A DNA stretch of 64,000 nucleotides, taken from the NCBI GenBank assembly GCA_005656395.1, contig SRSI01000060.1, forward strand, positions 1,178,001-1,242,000. The letters run 5' to 3'. This DNA comes from Strongyloides papillosus. Taxonomy: Eukaryota > Nematoda > Chromadorea > Rhabditida > Strongyloididae. Within the stretch, counting starts at the first letter, position 1. Each line of letters begins with the position of its first letter. The notes under the pieces are model-generated. The model saw nothing but the letters and a program-made list of their open reading frames with translations. It was not told the origin of the DNA and did not search any database. Shown piece after piece: positions 38,409 to 51,112 of this stretch. The position numbers and the translations under genes were made by a program.

Positions 38409-40231
38409 ATGAACAATCAAATGACAAAAAAGAATTCCGTCATGCACGATGTTGATTACCAATTTTCGGTAAGTGAATGAAAATTTTTATTTTTTTTCTC
38501 CCCTGAATCTTTTTAATAATACTTTATATGACGTATTATTAAGATTTTATAAATTTCCCCAACAACTGTAGAAAATAAAGGAATGTAGTAAAAAAAAGTT
38601 AATATCCATAAATATTTACATTGAAACTACCCGTACTTTTCTTATTAAAAAATATTTCTTTTTAACAATTGTTTGGGAATTTAAAGCGTGATAGAATTTA
38701 AAAACGAAAAAATGTAAATAAATTATTTATTCTTTTACATTTGACACGATATTTAACCGAATATGTTTAATCATTTAACTCTAACTATTTTTAATCATTT
38801 ATTTAATGTTTAAAAATATAAATTTAATGAACATTATCCTACACGCAACAAAAAAAAAGATATAATTTTTATATTATTCTTAAATTTATTTCTATACAAA
38901 CATATATATCATTTGTTGGATATAACATTTGAATTCAAAAATTGTATAATATTAAATATTCAACGACTATTAATTTCATAAAAATATTTTTAATGGGAAT
39001 TTTTTTAAATTTCTACTTTCAAATAACTATAATTTTATTTTAATATCTCCTTTCTTTTTTATCCAAATAAACTAAAAATCATAATACATAGATGTTGATG
39101 TATTTGAGAAAGAAACAATGATTAGGATGATTATGAAAATTGTAAACAATTTCAAAAATTCATTAAACAGATAATTTTATTTTAAAGAATTATTAAAATA
39201 CATCGGAACAATGTTTTTTATTGACCAAATAATTTATGCTTCTAAAATTTAAAAGAGTTAAATATACTACCAACCAAATTAAATTTTATTCCCATATTTA
39301 AATAAAATATGTATAGTTGATTTATTTAAAAAGAATTACCCATACAAAATTTAGGAAAAACAGATTTTTTTTAATAAATTAAATTTTTATTTAAATAATA
39401 ATATTTCTAAAAAAGGAAAACGAAAAAAATATTTTGATAAAATGACTAATAATATATTTACATTTTCATCAGTTTTATATTATACTATTTACACAATTAT
39501 AATCTTATGTTTTGTATTATTATATTTAAAAGAAAACAAAAATATTTCTCATAAATGAGTAAAGTCATAACTTTCAGTTATATTTTTTTTAAATTTTTAG
39601 ATAATGTTGTTAGGAGATTCATGTACAGGAAAGACATGCTTACTTATTCGTTATAAAGATGACACATTTATGAACAGTAATTTTATTTCAACTGTTGGCA
39701 TTGATTATAGAACAAAATATGTTGAGTTAAATAAATATAAAATTAAATTACAAATATGGGATACTGCTGGACAGGAACGTTTTAGATCTATAACAAACCA
39801 ATATTATAGGGATGCTGATGCCCTCCTTCTCGTATTTGATATTACAGTAAGATCAAGTTTTGAAAATATACGTAATTGGTTGTCTCAGGTTGAGGAGTTT
39901 GCCAAAGATGGATGTGTGGTTACACTGGTAGGGAATAAAGCTGATTTATCAAGTCAAAGAAAAATTTCTGCAAGTGAAGGAAAAGAATTGGCAAAGGTTA
40001 ATTTTTAATTGAAATAAAATTGTAATTTATTTATAGGCTTATAATATTAATTACATTGAGACAAGTGCTAAAACAGGCCTACGAGTCACGGAGACGTTTC
40101 ATGATATTACAAAAAAATTGCTCATAAGAGATTTATCACAAGATAAATCTACTGATATAAACAAAATAAACCTTAATTCTACATCATCCTCATGGTATAC
40201 AATATCATGTTGTGAATCATCATTTCAATAG
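38409..40231 (+). CDS. Rab GTPase, Rab26/Rab37-like
   Basis: Small GTPase of vesicle traffic; Rab26/37 relatives act on secretory granules and synaptic vesicles. Exons 38409-38468, 39601-39996 and 40037-40231, all phase 0; 216 residues. Exon 1 (ATG ... DVDYQFS, then GTAAGT) is separated by 1.1 kb but joins in frame to IMLLGDS, as in family members (KVMLLGDS). Motifs: P-loop GDSCTGKT (25-32), STVGID (switch I), WDTAGQERFRS (switch II), LLVFDIT, GNKAD, ETSAKTG. The closeness to Rab37/Rab26 rests on VMLLGDS, VGIDYR and YYRDADALLLVFDIT. The C-terminus is SCCESSFQ: the cysteine pair that should be geranylgeranylated lies five residues before the end rather than at it. Confidence 0.92.
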
Positions 40232-40654
40232 CTTTATAATTGGATATTTTTTCCCAAATATAGAACAATAATACAAAATAGTAATTTTATATAAATTACA
40301 AAATGTAGCATAAGGAAAAAGACACAAAATGACAACAATCAGTTATAAAACCAACATAATTAATTTATCTTTGATAATTTTTTAAATACACTAAATTACT
40401 TCAGACTTTATCCTTTACAAAAAATAATTTCTTTGTAGAAGATATTTTTTTTATACCAAATCTTATAAATATTTCATTCATGAATACTGTAGTTTTTTGT
40501 GTAATTTATAAATGAAAGTTGAAATTAATTAAAAGTTCATTTGGTAATGATTTTTATTTAATGGAACATCAAATACTATAAACAAATTTCTATAATTTAC
40601 GTTATAAACATCATTAATAAAGCATGATAATATTTAATTTGCTATAATTAAAAA
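40232..40654. other. short intergenic region between convergent genes
   Basis: AT-rich DNA between the stop codons of the Rab gene and of ATG10; both 3' UTRs must lie here. No other feature seen. Confidence 0.5.
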
Positions 40655-41210
40655 TTAATCGGAGTATGAATTAATTAATTCTGTTAGGAAAAGAATGTCA
40701 TAATTTAAGCCTAAATACATACCAAAAAATGATAACCATCTGAGAAGAAATGTTTTTTTCTTCTTAATGACTTCTTCAGTTTTACAAGCATGAAAATGAT
40801 AAAATGGTAAATTTGTAATTGGATTCTCTCCAGATGATATGATAAATGTTGGAATTGATTTAAGTTGTATTAGGATTGCCTCATTAATACATCCACTATT
40901 AAAAATTTCATCTGTTGATAACCGTTTCCAATCTCAAAAAAAATAACAACTTTTTTTAGCTAAGAATAAATTTACCTTCTGAATAAAAATTAAACCATAT
41001 TTTTGGTAAAGAATAAATGACATCATAGTGTATTTCAATTACTCGTCTCATTTTCATATTACAATATTTTCCAAATACAGTATCCTCAAATTTTCCAATA
41101 GGGTAAGAATTGTTATTAATTAACGACCAATGTTGATTAGTATAACCATTAAGAACATCAATTAATTTTTTTAATTGATCAGAATACTCTTCAAGAGTAA
41201 TTGTAACCAT
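40655..41210 (-). CDS. atg-10: autophagy E2-like enzyme ATG10
   Basis: E2-like enzyme that conjugates ATG12 to ATG5 during autophagosome formation. Exons (minus) 41210-40976 and 40932-40655, with a 43-nt intron in phase 1; 170 residues, similar to yeast Atg10 (about 167). The catalytic region FYHFHACKTEEV matches the family motif HPCKT, with Cys128 the predicted active site. It is followed by the typical WLSFFGMYLGLNY C-terminal strand and helix. The upstream block HYDVIYSLPKIWFNF matches the ATG10 beta-strands (YHVVYSLSYQVPVLYF in human). A 3' splice-like TTTATTTAG ends two bases before the ATG, consistent with a 5' UTR intron or spliced-leader addition. The gene is compact, with a complete core fold. 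Confidence 0.9.
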
Positions 41211-43303
41211 CCTAAATAAAAATTATCTATACATTAATTTGAATAACTTTTGAAAAATAATACAATAAAAATTTAATATTGTAGAGAAAATTTTACATTT
41301 AATAAAATATAGCAATTGTAGTTTCAAAAATTTTATTATCCTTTACAAAATTTCAATGGAAGATTGGAGTATTCACTATAGATAACAATTAAATTTATAT
41401 CAATTATAGTTGTATTGAGGTAAAATTTCCCATAAATTAACTTTTACAATTATTTTGTTAAAAATCGTCATCATTTTGTCATTATTAAATTGTTTATTTT
41501 AAAATTTCTATATTTTAAAAGTTAATGTCAATTTTACAAAATAATTTTTTGTTCAATTTGGTAAATATGTTATATACAAAAATAAAATTAGGAAGGAAAA
41601 AAATTTTTATAACAAATTCCTTTATAAATTACTTTATTTTTGTCACCTGATTAAAGTTTATAAGAAAATTGTTTCAAAGATAATTGTATATTTTTTTTAT
41701 TATTTCAAAAATTGAGTTACTCATTATATTTTTAAAATATTTAAAAAAATATATACTTAATTTTTCTATTACACAAAATTTACATTACTTCTTTTTATAA
41801 TTTATGAAGCTCTATTTTATACGGAAAAGAAAAATAATTTTTGTAGTATTAAAGTATAAATATTCTCTAAAAATAGAATTTTCTCAATTAAATGTTAAAA
41901 CATGTGTAATCATATAATTAAGTTCTACAACTAATTGTTTGACCAAATATTAGTATCTAAAGAAATAATAGTATTGCACGTGTATATATTCAGTCTGCTA
42001 CATTAATAGTGATAACATATCAAAGAGATCATATCTATTAAATAATACTAAATGTAAATTAGATTAAAAAACAACTAGCAAAGATATTGTAGAATTTACC
42101 AATACTAATAGAATGAATAAATTAACGACTAAGTCTTCATTTATTTCACTGGCAAAAATTATAGTTTCTACAAATGGAACTTTTAAAATATTAAGCTGTT
42201 CTATGAAATTTGTTTATTAAATGATTTTTAAGATGTTAAATTTACTACTTACTGAACATATTTACCTATTTTATATCAATTAGATTATATATACATATTT
42301 TGCTACACTCGAAACAATTATTTTTTAAAGAGTATAAATTTACACACATATATAAGAAAAAACTAAGCAAAAATTTATGATATAATTTTTAACATTTTGT
42401 CACCTAATAACTGTTTCATTATATTAAGAAAATTCTTGCTTTTTTAAACATTATTGAAATGTAAACTCTTTTCAATGAACATTCGTGTTGAGGTAAATTT
42501 TGGAGAAAAGATATTGTGCTTTTGAGTGTGCTTAATATTATGCTTTGCGTATCAATCATGATTTTGTAGTTTCTTTTTATAGAAAATTTGTTTAAATTCC
42601 CTTTTTTCTTCTATTCTATTAAGTCTTATGATAGGAGCAATATAACTATATTTCTATATCTATTCACATTTCTCATGTGCGAGATATTTTGTGTATTCTC
42701 TAAAATAAGTACAAGGCTTTGTCTATGTGAAAGTTTAGAATTTTTAGTAATGTCACATGGTAACACAAAATTATACATGTGTAAGTGTATACAACAAGAA
42801 GAGATGTTTTATAACTAATATATTTTTTGTACTTTTATCTTTGATAAAATTCTCTTATTTAAATTGATTGTGTTACCATGGATTTTCAATAGTTATACGA
42901 AATTTACAGTTACATTAGGTTCTCATCAAAATTAATAAACTTCTATCGCTTTTATTCTTTCTAAATTGGAATTGATATTAACATGTGAATTTATATTCCT
43001 AACCTCGTTTTATCATCCTTCCTCTTTTCTCTACATATATATTTTACTTTAGTTATATAGAAAAATATTTAACATAGCTTTATTTATATCTTTTCATCTC
43101 AGAATTTATTTTATGTACTCGTAAATCTTATTTCATAAAATTTAACATAATATTAATTATGAAACAATTAATTATCATCAGAATTATATTTTATAAAAAC
43201 AATTTTTCTAAAAATTAATAATTATTATAATATCATTTTAGAATATATATTTATATTCATAGAAATTATATTTATACGCTAGTTATATTCAAATTTACCA
43301 ATA
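41211..43303. other. AT-rich divergent intergenic region
   Basis: Between the ATG10 start (minus) and the ELM2 gene start (plus). No coding frame supported; a 76-codon frame at 42588-42818 is Phe/Cys/Ile-rich without recognisable features. Presumed to hold both promoters. Confidence 0.45.
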
Positions 43304-44509
43304 ATGGATGGTCAAATAAAAGGTCAAGAGGTACCATCACGTAAGAGAAAAAAAACTTCTGAAAGAAGTTTCTTGTATGTTTTATAATTATTACTTTTTT
43401 TATATTAGCATATTTATTTTAGAGAAGAACTGCAGATAAGACGTTCAACCAGGATCCAACATATTCCTGAAGAAAGTGAATTTTATTGGTTGGCAGCAAA
43501 GAAAGATTCTACAGGGAGGCATGATTATACTCAAAAACTTAAAGTCGGTCCTAAGCACCAAGTTTTTGTGCCTGAATTCAAAGCAAATAGAAAAAATTCA
43601 CAACCTCAAAAAACGACAGAAATATTAATTTGGGATCCTAGACAGGATAATGCAGATGAATGGTCTATCGAGAAACAAGCAATTGTTCATGAATTTGCTG
43701 ATGCTGTTGAGGACTATGGTTATGACTATTTAGAAGCGCTTAATATTCTCCGTCAATGTAATTGTGATCCTTTAGAGAGTAGTAGATATGTTGAAGCTTA
43801 CATTCCACATCATTCATTTAAACCATTTTCAAGTGCTGAAGAATTGTTGTTAAAAAATTGTAAGAAAAAAGCTAATAAACCTCAGAAGAAACAGCAAGTT
43901 TTTCAGCAAATGGTTCATGAATCAAAAAGAACTCATAAGGAGATTGTTGAACATTATCGTAAAACTAAAAAACATACTTGCGAATCTGTGCCACGTCGCA
44001 AAAAATGTTGGTGTAAAGAAAGGTTGATTATTAAACCAGTAAGAAATATAATTAAACGACAAGATTGTAAAAATTGTAGAGATCGCTTATATTTAAATAG
44101 TATTTTGGATCTTAGAATATACACAGATAGTGATAAAACATTTCCTTTATGTTCACTTTGTAAATTTTATTATAACCATACAAATAAAATGAGAGTACCT
44201 GTTGTAGAGTTTGATCCAAGTGAAGGTGATAAAAGTGAAAAAAAACAAGAAATTAATGGTGAGATAGAAAAAACAGATATACCAGAGAGTCATGTATCAT
44301 TAATTTTAACAGAGTTAGAGGCCCATTGTTTAGATATTGATAGTACAGTAACAGGATTGAGAGAAAATCATGGTATTGTGACATATACACATAGTCATAT
44401 AAGATGGTTCGTTACTACACAAGCCCATAAATATAACATTCATTTTAATAATAGTTTTTCTGAAGGACATACAGTCGAAAGAGGTAATTTGGAGACAGAA
44501 AAAGATTGA
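43304..44509 (+). CDS. ELM2-domain corepressor, CoREST (RCOR)-like
   Basis: Probably a chromatin corepressor subunit that recruits histone deacetylase through ELM2-SANT modules. Exons 43304-43374 and 43423-44509 (48-nt intron, phase 2); 385 residues. The N-terminus is basic (SRKRKKTSER, a likely nuclear localisation signal). The ELM2 domain starts at about residue 65 (KLKVGPKHQVFVPEF, matching VGPQYQAVVPDF of CoREST) and continues through EILIWDPRQ and YGYDYLEALNILRQCNCD. A degenerate SANT-like helical region follows (PFSSAEELLL ... HKEIVEHYRKTKK). After this comes a Cys-rich block with CWC, CKNC and CSLC spaced like a zinc-binding module, not typical of CoREST. The first SANT lacks the usual tryptophans, and no second SANT is visible. 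Could also be read as a divergent MIER/MTA relative; CoREST fits the ELM2 best. Confidence 0.8.
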
Positions 44510-45542
44510 ATAATGGAAATTAAAGTCAATCACAGTTTGGTTAAATTTTTCAATGTATAAAATTTGTTGTCATTTTAATTAATAATTATATGTTTTTGCA
44601 GAATATTTATAAGGAAATGTTTGTCGCAAAAATGAAATGTTTTTTATAGTTTTGTTATACATATTCAATGATTGTTATTCTTTAAAACACCAGGAAAAAA
44701 TTATTATTTCAGTATTACAATCTCAAATATTCATTTAATTTCTCTCTCATAATACACATAAATTAACATCTTATGATTTTACATATGTATTTTTAGCACT
44801 ATTTATTAAATTGTATTTATGATTAATAATTAAACTTTCGTTAAAATAAATTTTTATTATCTTTAACTTGTAATACAATATAGATATTTTTAAACCAATT
44901 AATTGATGTGTGAGCTAGATATAATTTTTAAAGGTATCCCTAATCATTTCATGATATACTATATTCTTTTCTAATAAATCATATAAAATGATGTGTTTTA
45001 ACCTTTTATTTAAAAGTTATTTCTAATGGAAATATAGTAATGTAAAAATGATAATGAAAAACAATAACTAATGTTTAGTAAGGTTATGTCAAATTTTGAA
45101 AATTTTCTATTCGGTATTTTATACCTATTATTTAATTTTTTAGTAACATACCCTACCAGTTTGTGCCAAACAAAAATCAAAAATGCTTTGTAGTTTTAGA
45201 TTGTTGATAAAATAAAATGAAGATGCGCTTTACTACAATACTTGCAGAATATTCGTTATTAATAAAATTAAAGAAATTTATATGAATTTGATTTCAATGA
45301 TTAATGGCACGTCTAAAAATGAATTTTTTAAACTAGGTTTAATAAACAGCTGTCTTTTTAACATAATTAACGTTACACATTTACTTAGATAAAAAAATCT
45401 CAGTGTACGCTAATTTTAAAGTACAAAATATACCAATCATTTTTTACTACGCTCTTTAAAGAATGTTAAATGTTAGTATTATATTTAATGTATAAAATTA
45501 TGTAATCAAACTTAATCAGTACGAATTCTTTCAGAAAAGAAA
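44510..45542. other. AT-rich intergenic region
   Basis: Downstream of the ELM2 gene and upstream of the next secreted-protein gene. No coding frame or repeat. The sequence TTCTTTCAG ends eight bases before the ATG at 45543 and looks like a 3' splice site in the 5' leader. Confidence 0.5.
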
Positions 45543-46243
45543 ATGAAAATATCACAATTAATTTTATTTTTTATTATTTTAATTATTAGTACTGTCACAA
45601 GTTACAAAAAACAAGATTCCCGTAAGAAAACATTTAAACGTCGCCATTGGATAACAGGAACAACAAAAGAAGATTTTATCAATGAAATAAGGAATGCCGT
45701 TAAACCATGTTATATGCCAATTAACTTAAAATCAAAAGGTTCTAAAGGTAAATATATTTTACTTTAAAGATTTATAAATGCTTTTTAGAGTATAAGGATA
45801 ATTTTGTTTTGGAATACAACGCAATAATCCAACCATTGTTAAATAAACCAATATGTTTTTCTGTTAGTCTTTACCCCAAAATATCAATCGTCCATAAGAT
45901 AACATATTTAGGTTATGAAGATGAAACAAACAAATTACATCAAAATGTTGCATTTAAACATGAAACATATCGTGTTTCGAATGAAGGAATCACTATTGAT
46001 CAAGATCAAATAAAAAATTTAACATTTTTATTACCATCATTAGAAATTAACCTTTCAAACGGAGTTAATGGAATTTTTACACTCTTAGAAAATGAAAAAT
46101 TGGCAAGAGAGGAGGTTGACTTATTACAAGAAAATACATTTAATTTTAATTCAAATATTTCAATTATGTTTCTTCCTGACAAGAATGCCCTTCAAAAAAA
46201 TGAGGTGCATAAGAAGGCTTATGTTGTATTTTTTAAAAAATGA
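45543..46243 (+). CDS. secreted protein of unknown function
   Basis: Not recognised. Exons 45543-45747 and 45789-46243 (41-nt intron, phase 1); 219 residues. The N-terminus has a clear signal peptide (MKISQLILFFIILIISTVTS), followed by a strongly basic segment (KKQDSRKKTFKRRHW) that could be processed at dibasic sites. The mature part has only two cysteines (in KPCYMP and KPICFS, about 35 residues apart), perhaps one disulfide bond, and alternating hydrophobic residues (KPICFSVSLYPKISIVHKI) that suggest beta structure. A region with possible N-glycosylation sites (NLT, NLS, NIS) follows, and the end is basic (VFFKK). A 3' splice-like site just before the ATG suggests spliced-leader or 5' UTR splicing. 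No paralogue is visible in the window. Confidence 0.7.
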
Positions 46244-49182
46244 TCGTAAATTAATTGTTTTGATCTTTCAAGAATATTTCTATTTTAAGAGCTCTTTTTT
46301 CTTTAATATAAAATATTTTTTAATTTATCCCAATAGAATAATTTATTGTTTGTTATTGTTATTCTAAATAACAATAACAGAAAATAATTGTTATAATAAA
46401 AGGAATAATAGAAAAATTAACATAACTTTATTATAACTTTTTCAAAACATTATATGTAGGATAATTTTTAAAAATATTATTCTTGTAGCCAAGTTTATGT
46501 TTGATAAATTTTATTATTTTCTTCTAAAAGTGCAAAATAAAGATAGAAATTGGTAAAAGTGTAAACTTATCTAAGTACCATTAAAAACAATTCCTTTAAA
46601 ATTATTATTAAAATAATTTTTATAACAACAATTTAAAAATAAAATTCAGAAGCTTTTTATAATATAAAAGAAACAATGTCAGAATATTAAAATAATTATT
46701 TATATTAAAGCATTTTATTTCTTATTAGATAAAAAAAATTATACAAATGCAAAAAAATTTTTTACCATCAATTTAGAAAATTTCGATAATTAAGTATTTT
46801 AATGGTATTGACATTATCTTGAAAAGTTATAACGTATATTATTTTGAAGTATAACCAAAAAAATATATTTTTTATATTTCTACAATACTTATTTAAAAAA
46901 TAACAAAGTTGTCATACTCTAAAATTTGATTTTTTATTCACAAATAAATTTTTTTTAGAAAATTTTTAATTTTTGAATGATAAATGTAAATTAACAATTT
47001 TTATTTAAATTACATATTTTTTTTAGAATAGTTGATGATTAAATAAATTTATATTAAGTAAATGATTTATTATTTTTATAAAAAGCAATGTTTTTGTTTT
47101 GTTAGAATTTGGTTTTTTAATTAAATAGTTAAAAATATAAAACATGATCAAAGTATAATGTATAGAAAACTCTTTAATTATAATTTATCATTAAATTTTT
47201 CCTCCGATGACAAACAAATATAAAGTATATTATAAAAAACCTCTAAGTAAACAAAGAAATATCCTTAAAAGTTAATTTTTTTTCTTATTTATTTAAATTT
47301 ATTAAAAATGTTTTTAATATTACATGATAAAATTGAGGATATATTTGTATAGAAATTTATTTTTAGGTATCATGTTCATAATAAATATTAAAATAAACGT
47401 CTTTCTTTATAAAGGATTCATATGCTATATCTTATCAGGACATTAAGATAAGTAGTCTATGTTTTTAGTGTAGGAAAATAGATTTGTCAAAATAAGAAAA
47501 ACCATTAAAATAAAGTGTATTTTGTTTTCAAAATCACAATGATTTCCTTTTAAATATTTTAATAATTTTCATACTAAAACATGTTTATATATAGCTGTCG
47601 TAATTTTCTTATTTTTATTTTTTGTATATTGAATCATTTAATCGACTCATATTTTTGCTTATGTCGTGGATATTTTCTTTTAAATAAGCAGATTTTAATA
47701 TTACTTATTTTTTAACTATTGTCATAATTTATTTAACATCAAAATCTTACGTTCAAATCATATACCTAATTTTTTTCCAAATAACTATCAAATACATCAT
47801 AAAGTATATTAATATATATGAGAAATTAAAAATGAATTTGTAATATTTAAGGATCATTAAAATAAATAAAAAATAGGTAATAATTATTATAGCATTCTTT
47901 ACGGGATATGAATATATCCATGTTTTTGCTATTTTTTTTAAAAATTCATTAATATTTTTATGCTATCATAAAAATAACTTAACATTAATGATAAAAATGA
48001 GTATTTTTATTAGGAGCCTTGCTTTTTTACTAAGAATTATAATTTTTTTCATCGTTTTACAATAAACAATGTCTTACATAAAGTCCCTTTATTACGATTT
48101 TGTTGTACTATTTTTATCAAATCTATTATGCAAAAATTAATTAAAATCACAAAAACTGATAGTTCTTTTCGCATTTATTTTTAAATAATTATTCTACTTA
48201 TATGTTTAGCTACTATCCTTTTATCACAAAGTATTTAATTGAACATTAAATACAGTATCCACTAAGTTTAATTTTTTTATACTTTTAATACTCATACATT
48301 ATTTTTAAAAAAATATATCATAACTTTAATTATTTCACTGTTATTTTAATTAAAAAGAATAATTGTTACATATCCCGCCCACTGACAAAATAGAAAAAAA
48401 ATTTATAAAAGAATCAACTTACAAAAATGGAATGGGTTGTTAAACATTTCTTTAGTTTAGATTTAGATAACCGACTATATTCTTATGAATTTATATTTAC
48501 CAATGAAACTGATATTGTTTAATTGTTATATGTTGAGACTTTAAACCTTTTCCGGTATTGTGACTTTTTTATTCAGACAATATTTATTAAATTTTCTTTA
48601 GATAAACCGGAATTCAGAAAGAGAACAATATTATTATAGTATTAATATTATCAGATTACTTATTTTTAGTATTTAAAATGGTGTACTGAAATGTAATTTC
48701 TCCAAAAAGGATTCACAAGATGTCGTGGGCTTTTGTAAATAATAAAAATAGCATGATTCCGCCTTTTTATTGTTTTATTTAAAGATCATATATCTCAATC
48801 TTAAGATATCTCAATTCCATTCTCCCCTTTTATAAAATATTCGAAAAATTTCCGATTAAATATTTTATAAATTTAATTAGTTGTATTAAATTTATTTTTA
48901 TCATTCACAGATGACTTATGATATCCATAAAGTTAATTTTTAAGCTATAAATTAATTTGTTTCTTCATTTATTATTTAATTTATGCCACGCACTTCTCCA
49001 ACAATAGGAGAGATATTTTATTTTATTTTATACAACTATTGGATATTGTAATTAATTTTACAGAAACATCATTTAATATTACAAAAATATATATATATAT
49101 ATATATATATATTTATTTTTAAATGCAAAAATATTTTTTTAAAAACTTATATTAAGATTATTCTTAAATTTCTTTTAGTATT
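46244..49182. other. AT-rich spacer upstream of flp-13
   Basis: Nearly 3 kb without coding potential; it should contain the neuronal promoter of the peptide gene. There is a (AT)13 microsatellite at 49087-49112, listed separately, and a small hairpin-like TCTCC-AACAATA-GGAGA at about 49000. The sequence TTCTTTTAG ends at 49178, four bases before the ATG. Confidence 0.5.
49087..49112. repeat. (AT)13 microsatellite
   Basis: Perfect AT dinucleotide run of about 26 bases, roughly 70 bases upstream of the flp-13 splice acceptor. Expected in such AT-rich DNA; likely polymorphic in length. Confidence 0.9.
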
Positions 49183-49768
49183 ATGATCAAACTACTTATC
49201 AGCTTATCCCTTTTAATACCTTTAACAGTGAAAGGGTTTGGTATAGAGCCTGCTGAAATCAGAAGTCTCGACACTATTAATGTTCAGGGAAAAAGAAATC
49301 TTTTTGATAGTAATACTTTTACTATTGTTCCATATGAAATTTGTAAGTCTTTTAATAATATAACAATATTTTGTTGTAGTTTTTGAACCCGTCTCAACAT
49401 ATGATAAAAGATCATCGATTCCCTTAGTTAGATTTGGAAAAAGATCTGGAGAATTTAAGGACAATCGTTTAATTACAAGAGAATTAAGAGCAAGTACACT
49501 TGATTCACCAATTGTAAGATTTGGAAAACGTATGTCATCAGGACCATTAGTAAGATTTGGAAGATCAGCACCCGGACCATTGGTAAGATTTGGACGTTCA
49601 TCTGCTGGACCATTAGTTAGATTTGGGAAAAGAAATCCTAAAAATTCACCACTAGTAAGATTTGGACGTGCTTCTGCAGGTCCATTGGTAAGATTTGGAA
49701 AAAGATCTTTTATTGAGGAAGATGAGTTGTCACCAGATTCTATAGGAAATGAAAATGAATACATTTAA
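49183..49768 (+). CDS. flp-13: FMRFamide-like peptide precursor, flp-13 type
   Basis: Prohormone for amidated neuropeptides. Exons 49183-49342 and 49380-49768 (37-nt intron, phase 1); 182 residues. A signal peptide (MIKLLISLSLLIPLTVKG) is followed by a spacer and then seven peptide units, each ending in VRFG followed by a basic cleavage site: SSIPLVRFG, a longer unit ending ASTLDSPIVRFG, MSSGPLVRFG, SAPGPLVRFG, SSAGPLVRFG, NPKNSPLVRFG and ASAGPLVRFG. The glycine supplies the C-terminal amide. Cleavage sites are mixed: KR after units 1, 2, 5 and 7, single Arg after units 3, 4 and 6. The PLVRF-amide core corresponds to the PLIRF-amide family of C. elegans FLP-13. An acidic tail follows the last unit. 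The number and order of units fit flp-13 well. Confidence 0.93.
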
Positions 49769-50173
49769 AGCATAAAATGGAGAAAATAAGTATTATATAA
49801 TAAAAATGTTACAATTCAAAATTATCATTACTTCAAAGGGATATTATTTAAAATCAATTTATTATCATTAAATAAAGATAACGCTTCTCAGCTAGACATG
49901 AAACCACTATAAATATGTCAAGAATAGTACACATAAAATATAGCTACTTTTAAGTTTATATATTATCCTTCCATTTAACAATGTTTATCAACTTATAAAT
50001 CGTTTTAATAAAAAATTAAAATACTTAAACATTTATTTTTATTGATATGTTAAATTTTAAAGGATATAAATTATGTAAAGATATATTTCAAGTTTGACTA
50101 ATTGTTATTGTGTTTTGTTTTTTGTTGATAAATTGAAAAAATGTTGAAAGCAAAATCAATATTATTTATTTAA
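49769..50173. other. intergenic region between convergent genes
   Basis: AT-rich DNA between the flp-13 stop and the stop of the minus-strand coiled-coil gene; contains the two 3' UTRs. Nothing else seen. Confidence 0.5.
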
Positions 50174-51112
50174 TCATTCATTTAACAGTTTCAAAATTAT
50201 ATTTATATCTTTATCTAGCTCTTTTATTTGATATTCTATATCATTCAATTGACGATCAACTTTTTTTTCTAACTCACTTTCATAATCTACAATATCTGCA
50301 TTATTTTTTTCTTTCGTGTTTAACTTTTTACTTTCCTTAATTGATATAGAATGGCATAACTTAAATGTAAGTGTTGCAAATTGATCAGTCATTTGATTAA
50401 AGTTACCTATTAACTCTTTTTCTTGTAAATTATTTCCAACATCTAAGAATGATTTTAAAATCCCTTCATTTTTCTCTATTTTTTTCTGCAAACCTAGAAA
50501 TTGTCTTCTTCTTATAACGTTGACGTTATAGTTATCATAATATTTTTCACGCTCTTTCTCTATTTCTTTATAATTATTATAAAATTGTTTAAATGTGTTT
50601 ACATAGTTTTTAGAATCTATACAAATTCCTACAGATGGAATTTGATTTTGAGGTAATAATCCTGTATTCTCTGGTATATCAAAATATAGTGGTAGGAAAG
50701 TATTGAAATAAACATCATCATCTTCTAAAGAAACATTTAATTTTTTAGTATTTCCTAAAGATTTTAAAAATTTATCTTCACGTTCCTTATGTATATCTGT
50801 CTTCTCCTGATGTATATCTTTCTTTTTTCGTCCATTTAAAATTTTAGGAAACGATATAAGTGTTAGACGACGTTCAGCTCTACCCCATCGTTTTATAGCA
50901 TCTGAAAAATGAATATAATACATAAATTTAAGTTTTTAATTTTTACCATTGTTAATTGTTTTCCTAACACTTTTATCAATTTTTGGAAAAACTAATTGTG
51001 ACTTTGTATCTTGTGAGGTACTTTTTATATTAGATCCATTTTTTACCTTATTTTTTTTCACATGTATAGTTAATGATGTAGATATTGTTGAAGAGGTTGA
51101 TGCTATTGACAT
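50174..51112 (-). CDS. coiled-coil protein of unknown function
   Basis: Not recognised. Exons (minus) 51112-50947 and 50901-50174 (45-nt intron, phase 1); 297 residues. The first ATG (MSIASTSSTI) lies in a Ser/Thr-rich N-terminus, followed by a Lys-rich region and, across the junction, a basic block (IKRWGRAERRLTLISFPK). The second half contains heptad-like stretches rich in E, K, N and L (about residues 150-190 and 250-297), including a strongly acidic/basic C-terminal helix (SELEKKVDRQLNDIEYQIKE). There is no signal peptide or membrane segment, so it is probably cytoplasmic or nuclear. The layout of basic head, short conserved region and coiled-coil tail would fit an adaptor or cytoskeletal protein, but no family assignment is justified. 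Confidence 0.7.

Noticed and set aside
42588..42818. 76-codon frame rich in Phe and Cys
   Set aside because: No signal, domain or splice support; the composition follows the base bias.
49222..49764. 180-codon open frame antisense to flp-13 with repeated FPNLTNGP units
   Set aside because: It is the complement of the repeated LVRFG codons on the plus strand; the sense strand has signal peptide, splice sites and processing sites.
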